From: Phycisphaerae bacterium
GTDB taxonomy: Bacteria; Planctomycetota; Phycisphaerae; Sedimentisphaerales; Anaerobacaceae
NCBI GenBank assembly: GCA_030667885.1
Contig: DAOUVA010000122.1
Coordinates: forward strand, 1 to 9,851
DNA: 9,851 nucleotides
Reading direction: 5' to 3'
Under the pieces are notes generated by a model. That model worked only from the letters and a program-made list of their open reading frames with translations. It did no database searches and was not told where the DNA came from. Shown piece by piece: positions 6,750 to 9,851 of this stretch. The position numbers and the translations under genes are program-made. The stretch's first letter is position 1. Every line of letters starts with the position of its first letter.

Positions 6750-6983
6750 ATGAAAGCTAATACCAAAAGAACTACAGTTTATCTGGATTCCGATTTGCAT
6801 CGCGCATTACGCATAAAAGCGGCCCAAACAGAGCACTCTATGTCGGAGTTGGTTGAGGAGGCGATTAAATTTTCTTTAGCGGAAGATTCCATTGACCTGG
6901 CGGCTTTCGAGCAGCGAAGAAAAGAACCCAGCCTGCCGTTTGAGGATGTTTTGAAGAAGCTCAGGAAAAATGGCAAAATATAG
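6750..6983 (+). CDS. Ribbon-helix-helix antitoxin of a RelE/ParE-type TA system
   Basis: This 77-residue protein has an N-terminal ribbon-helix-helix DNA-binding domain: a short beta strand RTTVYL (7-12), a helix at 14-26 and a second helix at 30-42 containing SMSELVEEA. The C-terminal part (46-77, ending near LPFEDVLKKLRKNGKI) is the kind of tail that wraps the toxin and neutralises it. The ATG at 6750 follows GAGGTGAT (6739-6746). Its last 14 bases overlap the toxin start, the normal arrangement for translational coupling. By family knowledge it would repress its own promoter alone and more strongly in complex with the toxin; the half-site array upstream fits this. CopG/RelB-like naming is a family assignment and not an orthology claim. 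Confidence 0.9.
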   Translation: MKANTKRTTVYLDSDLHRALRIKAAQTEHSMSELVEEAIKFSLAEDSIDLAAFEQRRKEPSLPFEDVLKKLRKNGKI

Positions 6984-7230
6984 AATAACTATCAAAAAAT
7001 CCGCTGCAAAAGAGCTGGAAGCCCTCCCGAAGAAAGACCTGCAAAGAATTATCAAACGTATTCAATCACTTGCCGAAAATCCCCGACCTCATGGCTCAAA
7101 GAAACTCTCGGGACAGGAGCAATATCGCATTCGACAGGGTGATTACAGAATAGCTTATTCTATTGAAGATAAAGATTCGCTAATCGATATATTCAAAATC
7201 GGCCACAGACGGGAAATCTACCGCCCCTGA
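6970..7230 (+). CDS. RelE/ParE-family toxin
   Basis: This 86-residue toxin has the RelE/ParE fold signature: two N-terminal helices, then KLSG (45-48), the core strand pair YRIRQGDYRIAYSI (52-65) and a C-terminal IGHRREIYR (77-85). Against E. coli RelE, positions K52 and K54 are occupied by arginines (R53, R55), R61 corresponds to R60, R81 to R80, and Y84 may stand in for Y87. This fits a ribosome-dependent mRNA interferase, but ParE-like gyrase targeting cannot be excluded from sequence. It starts inside the antitoxin gene (14-bp overlap), with an AGGA just 3 nt before its ATG. Coding length is complete, with no sign of inactivation. Confidence 0.9.
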   Translation: MAKYRITIKKSAAKELEALPKKDLQRIIKRIQSLAENPRPHGSKKLSGQEQYRIRQGDYRIAYSIEDKDSLIDIFKIGHRREIYRP

Positions 7231-7270
7231 CCAACCACCGCACCAAAGCCAATCAAAACAAGGCTAATTA

Positions 7271-7298
7271 TTGCATTTTATGCTATTCATAGTAAAAT
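7271..7298 (+). promoter_or_regulatory. Candidate distal promoter of the 267-residue hypothetical gene
   Basis: TTGCAT (7271-7276) is followed after 16 bp by TAAAAT (7293-7298), four and five matches to consensus. It would give a leader of about 75 nt. It competes with a second candidate at 7321-7350, and only one may be real. Confidence 0.3.
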
Positions 7299-7320
7299 AT
7301 TCTCGTTTGCATTCATAGAA

Positions 7321-7350
7321 TTGAAGATTTTCGAATGTAAGAATTATACT
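7321..7350 (+). promoter_or_regulatory. Candidate proximal promoter of the 267-residue hypothetical gene
   Basis: TTGAAG (7321-7326) is followed after 18 bp by TATACT (7345-7350), four and five matches to consensus. Transcription would begin about 23 nt before the ATG at 7380. The 149-bp gap after the toxin gene contains this and the distal candidate but no clear terminator, so read-through from the toxin operon is possible. Confidence 0.4.
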
Positions 7351-7379
7351 AACCACCAGTAGGATATGCGGAATTTAAT

Positions 7380-8183
7380 ATGGGTCGCATTCAAGTTATC
7401 AATGAAATTCATAGAAACAAGGATTTTTTCTGTGCGAAATGGGGTGAGTTTTGCCAGTGGGTTGAAGACTGTGCTAAAATATTGGAGAAATATCAGAAAG
7501 AACATACAGACGAGAAGTGCCAATTTCAGGAAGAGGAAGAACGCCCACTTGTTGACAAATACAATGCGGCCATTGAAGTAGACGATAAGAAAGCTATCAA
7601 TGATTTGAGAAAAACTCTTGATGAGAAGAAGGTCAAATGCAAAACAATCGAATCCAAAATGGAAAAGCGGTCAAAGGAACTCAAACAGAAGGGCTGGCAC
7701 ACTTGGTCCTACTGGGACATGCTGTACTTGGATTTTCCGATGAAAGGCGGCTTCCCAGCACCACCCGACATTGTCAATCCTATATTATGGTTGTTCAACA
7801 AATACAATCCTCGGCAACCAAATGAAAGCGAGCAATTGCTTCTCGATTGTGCGTTATTGTGTGTTACACATGATGTCGGAGTGGTCGAAAGAAAACAGAT
7901 ATATCATCGAGGGACTTATAAAGAGAAATATTTTAAATGCGATAACTTCCGCGACGACTTGCAGTTGAAGCTTGATAATATGGACAAAAAAGGAGAACTC
8001 CAGCAGGCTTGGGATGACGTGAAGCCAACAGTGAAAGCAGAAACAGAGCAAAACAATAAGCCAACAGGAACGGAGCAAAAGGAAATTGTTGAAGTAAAAC
8101 CAAGCGTGTTTGGCATTACTGTTGATATCAAGGAACTCGCCAGACGCTTCTGGAAGCGGGTTTGTTCTCGCAGCAAGGATTAG
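7380..8183 (+). CDS. Hypothetical coiled-coil-rich protein, 267 residues
   Basis: I do not recognise this family. Residues 30-104 are strongly charged (Lys/Glu rich) and predicted by eye to be helical coiled coil. Residues 105-165 look like a small folded domain rich in aromatics and prolines, including HTWSYWDMLYLDFP, GGFPAPPD, ILWLFNKYNP and LLLDCALLCVTHD. A Lys/Gln/Glu/Thr-rich linker (195-238) leads to an amphipathic basic tail containing FGITVDIKELARRFW (243-257). Nine cysteines are scattered (18, 25, 31, 47, 87, 157, 161, 187, 262). There is no signal peptide or clear membrane span. The ATG at 7380 has only GGAA at 7-nt spacing, and an in-frame stop lies at 7350-7352, so translation cannot begin much earlier. 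The gene follows a toxin-antitoxin pair and appears accessory; a defence or signalling role would be guesswork. Confidence 0.7.
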   Translation: MGRIQVINEIHRNKDFFCAKWGEFCQWVEDCAKILEKYQKEHTDEKCQFQEEEERPLVDKYNAAIEVDDKKAINDLRKTLDEKKVKCKTIESKMEKRSKELKQKGWHTWSYWDMLYLDFPMKGGFPAPPDIVNPILWLFNKYNPRQPNESEQLLLDCALLCVTHDVGVVERKQIYHRGTYKEKYFKCDNFRDDLQLKLDNMDKKGELQQAWDDVKPTVKAETEQNNKPTGTEQKEIVEVKPSVFGITVDIKELARRFWKRVCSRSKD

Positions 8184-8256
8184 TGTAGAAGATGATTGTA
8201 CTGAAATAAATCACGAAGCCACACACACACGCGAAAAACTTGTTGCCGATACACAA
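8184..8256. other. Convergent intergenic gap with short CA repeat
   Basis: The 73 bp between the convergent hypothetical and URO-D-like genes contain a CA dinucleotide run at 8220-8230. No stem followed by a T-run is visible on either strand, so transcripts may overlap or end by another mechanism. Confidence 0.5.
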
Positions 8257-9273
8257 TTACCGTCGTTGATAGCCGCTCTGGGAGTGTAGGGCATCTATAA
8301 AGGCCAGCATATTTTCCAGGGGGACATCACCCTCGACGGCGTGGGCGGGTGCGAAGATATAGCCGCCGTTTTTGCCTGCTTCTAACAATTTGGCTGCTGC
8401 ATTCTTAACATCTTCGACTGAGCCGTATGGCAGGGTCTGCTGCGTCGAGAGGCCGCCATGAAAGGCAAGCCGACCCTTGTACCTTTCCATAAGGCCAAAG
8501 ACATCCATAACCTCTGGCTGGAACGGATTGAAACAATTAAGCCCTATCTCAATCAAATCGTCAAAAAGCTCATCCACCTTGCCGCACGAATGGATAACAA
8601 CATACTTGCCCGCATCCCGAGCCACTGAATACATCCGTTTCAACTGCGGCTGGATAAATTCCCGCCAGAGGTTAGGCCCCATCTGAAGGCCTCTCTGCTG
8701 GCCCCAGTCATCGCCTAAATAGACCGCGTCTATATCGTACTTCAAGGCCTCGGTAATCTGGGCGATATTATAGTCGGCTATTCGTTCCAACAGCTCATGT
8801 ACGAAGTCCGGGGTTGTGAGAAAATCCATCATCAGGTTCTCCATACCCCGCAGAGTCCAGGCCCGCTCGTACAGCGAGAACCCAATCTTAAATACCCGGA
8901 AACAATCCTCATACAAAGAGAGCTTCTCTGGAATATCCTCAAAAAAACGCCCCTCCAGCGGGTCAGGAAATTCGTATCCGTCAAGCGTTGACTCCGGCAA
9001 GACACACCCTTCAACGATACCGATATCTTTATCGACGCTGCGGTCCCACACCACTCCGAAGACATCACGAAAGCGGTCATTGCCAATATCAGTAAAAAAA
9101 CCTGTATCGCTGCCTAATTTTACGAAATGATTGTCCAGGACCAGTTCCAAATCATCCCGGCCAAAATGCTTTCGCAGCTTATCAGCAGCTTCCAAGGTAA
9201 AGCCGCAGTGCCAGGGAACATATGGAACTCTGCGCCCCTCAATCGCCAGCCTGACCACACCTCTTTTGTTCAT
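8257..9273 (-). CDS. Uroporphyrinogen-decarboxylase-like (URO-D/MtaA superfamily) protein
   Basis: This 338-residue TIM-barrel protein belongs to the URO-D (PF01208) superfamily, probably the methyltransferase-like branch (MtaA/CmuA relatives) and not the heme enzyme HemE. Supporting motifs are GDDWG (187-191), WREFIQPQLKRM (203-214), VIHSCGKV (226-233) with the H-x-C pair that binds zinc in MtaA-type proteins, NCFNPFQPE (246-254), HGGLSTQQTLPYGS (262-275) and the C-terminal GGYIFAPAHAVEGDVP (293-308). It lacks the N-terminal motif typical of HemE. I chose the ATG at 9273 because it gives MNKRGVVRLAIEG, the common start of this group; a TTG five codons earlier (9288) is in frame but less likely. 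The ribosome binding site is weak (GGGAA, then GGGCGG next to the ATG). Many paralogues are usual in Planctomycetota and Lentisphaerota. The substrate is unknown, and no corrinoid protein lies nearby. Confidence 0.88.
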   Translation of the reverse strand: MNKRGVVRLAIEGRRVPYVPWHCGFTLEAADKLRKHFGRDDLELVLDNHFVKLGSDTGFFTDIGNDRFRDVFGVVWDRSVDKDIGIVEGCVLPESTLDGYEFPDPLEGRFFEDIPEKLSLYEDCFRVFKIGFSLYERAWTLRGMENLMMDFLTTPDFVHELLERIADYNIAQITEALKYDIDAVYLGDDWGQQRGLQMGPNLWREFIQPQLKRMYSVARDAGKYVVIHSCGKVDELFDDLIEIGLNCFNPFQPEVMDVFGLMERYKGRLAFHGGLSTQQTLPYGSVEDVKNAAAKLLEAGKNGGYIFAPAHAVEGDVPLENMLAFIDALHSQSGYQRR

Positions 9274-9326
9274 CCGCCCGATTCCCAAAATTAAACAAAT
9301 CAGAATGCTATTCTCAGCATCATAGC

Positions 9327-9356
9327 CTACAAAACCAACACTTCTATCTTTTTCAT
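9327..9356 (-). other. Nine-codon leader ORF ahead of the URO-D-like gene
   Basis: On the minus strand an ATG at 9356 opens a nine-codon reading frame (MKKIEVLVL) ending in TAG at 9327-9329. It has AAGGA (9367-9363) at 6-nt spacing, a better ribosome binding site than that of the URO-D-like gene 53 nt downstream. It could be a leader peptide or a chance start. The peptide has no attenuator-like run of one amino acid. Confidence 0.25.
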
Positions 9357-9380
9357 AGTTTATCCTTCGATGGGCTAAAC

Positions 9381-9851
9381 TTAGTCACTTGTGATTCTTG
9401 CCAATTTCTTGCGAGCCCATTCGTAGGATGGGTCAAGCTCCAACGCTTTATTGTAGAATTCGATTGCCTTTGCATTATTTCCTTTGAGTGAATATGTAGT
9501 GGCCAATGTAGCGTAAACCTTGGCGCTGGGGCCCCTTATTTCAATCGCTTTATTAATCACTTCAATAGACAAATCGTACTTTTTTAGCATGCTGTATGAT
9601 TTGCCCAATCCGATATACGATTCAGCAATTGTGTTGATAAAAAATACAGGTCCATATATTGGCACGTAACCAAATTTTTCAATCGCGACTTCACCGTATT
9701 GAATTGCCTGTTGGTATTTCATCAAATGGAAATTCGTAGCAGATAAAAAAGAATAAATGTTCGCATCCTCAGAGTTATGCTCCAAGGCTCGCTCAAATAA
9801 CTTGTTAGCAAGTTCGTATTCTTTTTTGTCAAAACATACTATTCCGCGTAC
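9381..9851 (-). CDS. Tetratricopeptide-repeat protein, N-terminus outside the window
   Basis: The reading frame is open to the window edge, so this is the C-terminal 156 residues of a longer TPR protein. A shorter start (TTG at 9785) is unlikely, because the upstream residues continue the repeat pattern (EYELANKLFERALEHN). About four helix-turn-helix repeats are visible: residues 1-26, 27-61, 62-107 (longer, with an extended first helix) and 108-141, the last ending in AIEFYNKALELDP, followed by a short capping helix (YEWARKKLARI). TPR arrays are protein-interaction scaffolds; no catalytic or membrane segment is visible in this part, so the function is open. It lies 107 bp upstream of the URO-D-like gene on the same strand and could be cotranscribed with it, though nothing functional ties them. 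Confidence 0.85.
   Translation of the reverse strand, partial: VRGIVCFDKKEYELANKLFERALEHNSEDANIYSFLSATNFHLMKYQQAIQYGEVAIEKFGYVPIYGPVFFINTIAESYIGLGKSYSMLKKYDLSIEVINKAIEIRGPSAKVYATLATTYSLKGNNAKAIEFYNKALELDPSYEWARKKLARITSD

Noticed and set aside
7366..7581. 71-residue plus-strand reading frame overlapping the start of the hypothetical gene
   Set aside because: It is out of frame with the longer 267-residue gene, has no spaced ribosome binding site, and its composition looks like an off-frame shadow.
8220..8230. CA dinucleotide run as a possible phase-variation tract
   Set aside because: It lies in the 3' intergenic gap between convergent genes, is only five units long, and cannot alter a reading frame or promoter here.
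1..9851. Search for CRISPR arrays, tRNAs, transposases and insertion-sequence ends
   Set aside because: No regularly spaced repeats, cloverleaf-like sequence, DDE/serine/tyrosine recombinase motifs or paired terminal inverted repeats with target duplications were seen.

Overview
The window looks like chromosome from a bacterium of the PVC superphylum, most likely a Planctomycetota member of the Phycisphaerae type. This is inferred from gene content: a DUF11-repeat lipoprotein whose C-terminus resembles chlamydial OmcB, a uroporphyrinogen-decarboxylase-like methyltransferase of the kind these genomes carry in many copies, and a DUF1015 gene beside a class V aminotransferase. No rRNA or other decisive marker is present, so the taxonomy is a judgement. 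I see no tRNA, rRNA, CRISPR array, transposase or phage gene.

Bases 1-3890 are a plus-strand metabolic block. It opens with the 3' part of a GltA/GltD/NfnB-type NAD(P)H-dependent flavoprotein oxidoreductase. A near-consensus promoter (TTGACA, 17 bp, TATTAT) then precedes a DUF1015 gene, which is followed by a PLP-dependent alanine/serine-glyoxylate-type aminotransferase. A strong intrinsic terminator closes the block. The 126-bp gap between DUF1015 and the aminotransferase holds two hairpins, one just upstream of the aminotransferase start. The block suggests amino-group and serine/glyoxylate metabolism fed by reducing power and glutamate.

Bases 3913-6236 are minus strand. They hold a YbaK/EbsC-type aminoacyl-tRNA deacylase with its own strong ribosome binding site, and the OmcB/DUF11-like lipoprotein, which has a hairpin terminator right after its stop codon. 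About 460 bp of AT-rich DNA with no recognisable gene separate the lipoprotein from the next module.

Bases 6694-8183 look like accessory DNA on the plus strand. A compact toxin-antitoxin operon (ribbon-helix-helix antitoxin and RelE/ParE toxin, overlapping by 14 bp) is driven by a near-consensus promoter embedded in a symmetric array of four half-sites. It is followed by an unrecognised 267-residue, coiled-coil-rich protein.

Bases 8257-9851 are minus strand again: the URO-D-like protein and, upstream of it, the C-terminal part of a TPR protein that runs off the end of the window. A nine-codon open reading frame with a good Shine-Dalgarno lies just ahead of the URO-D-like gene.

The most interesting points are a possible link between the DUF1015 DGHHR motif and the ParB-fold free-serine kinases, the OmcB-like lipoprotein, the four-half-site operator, and the orphan gene beside the toxin-antitoxin pair.
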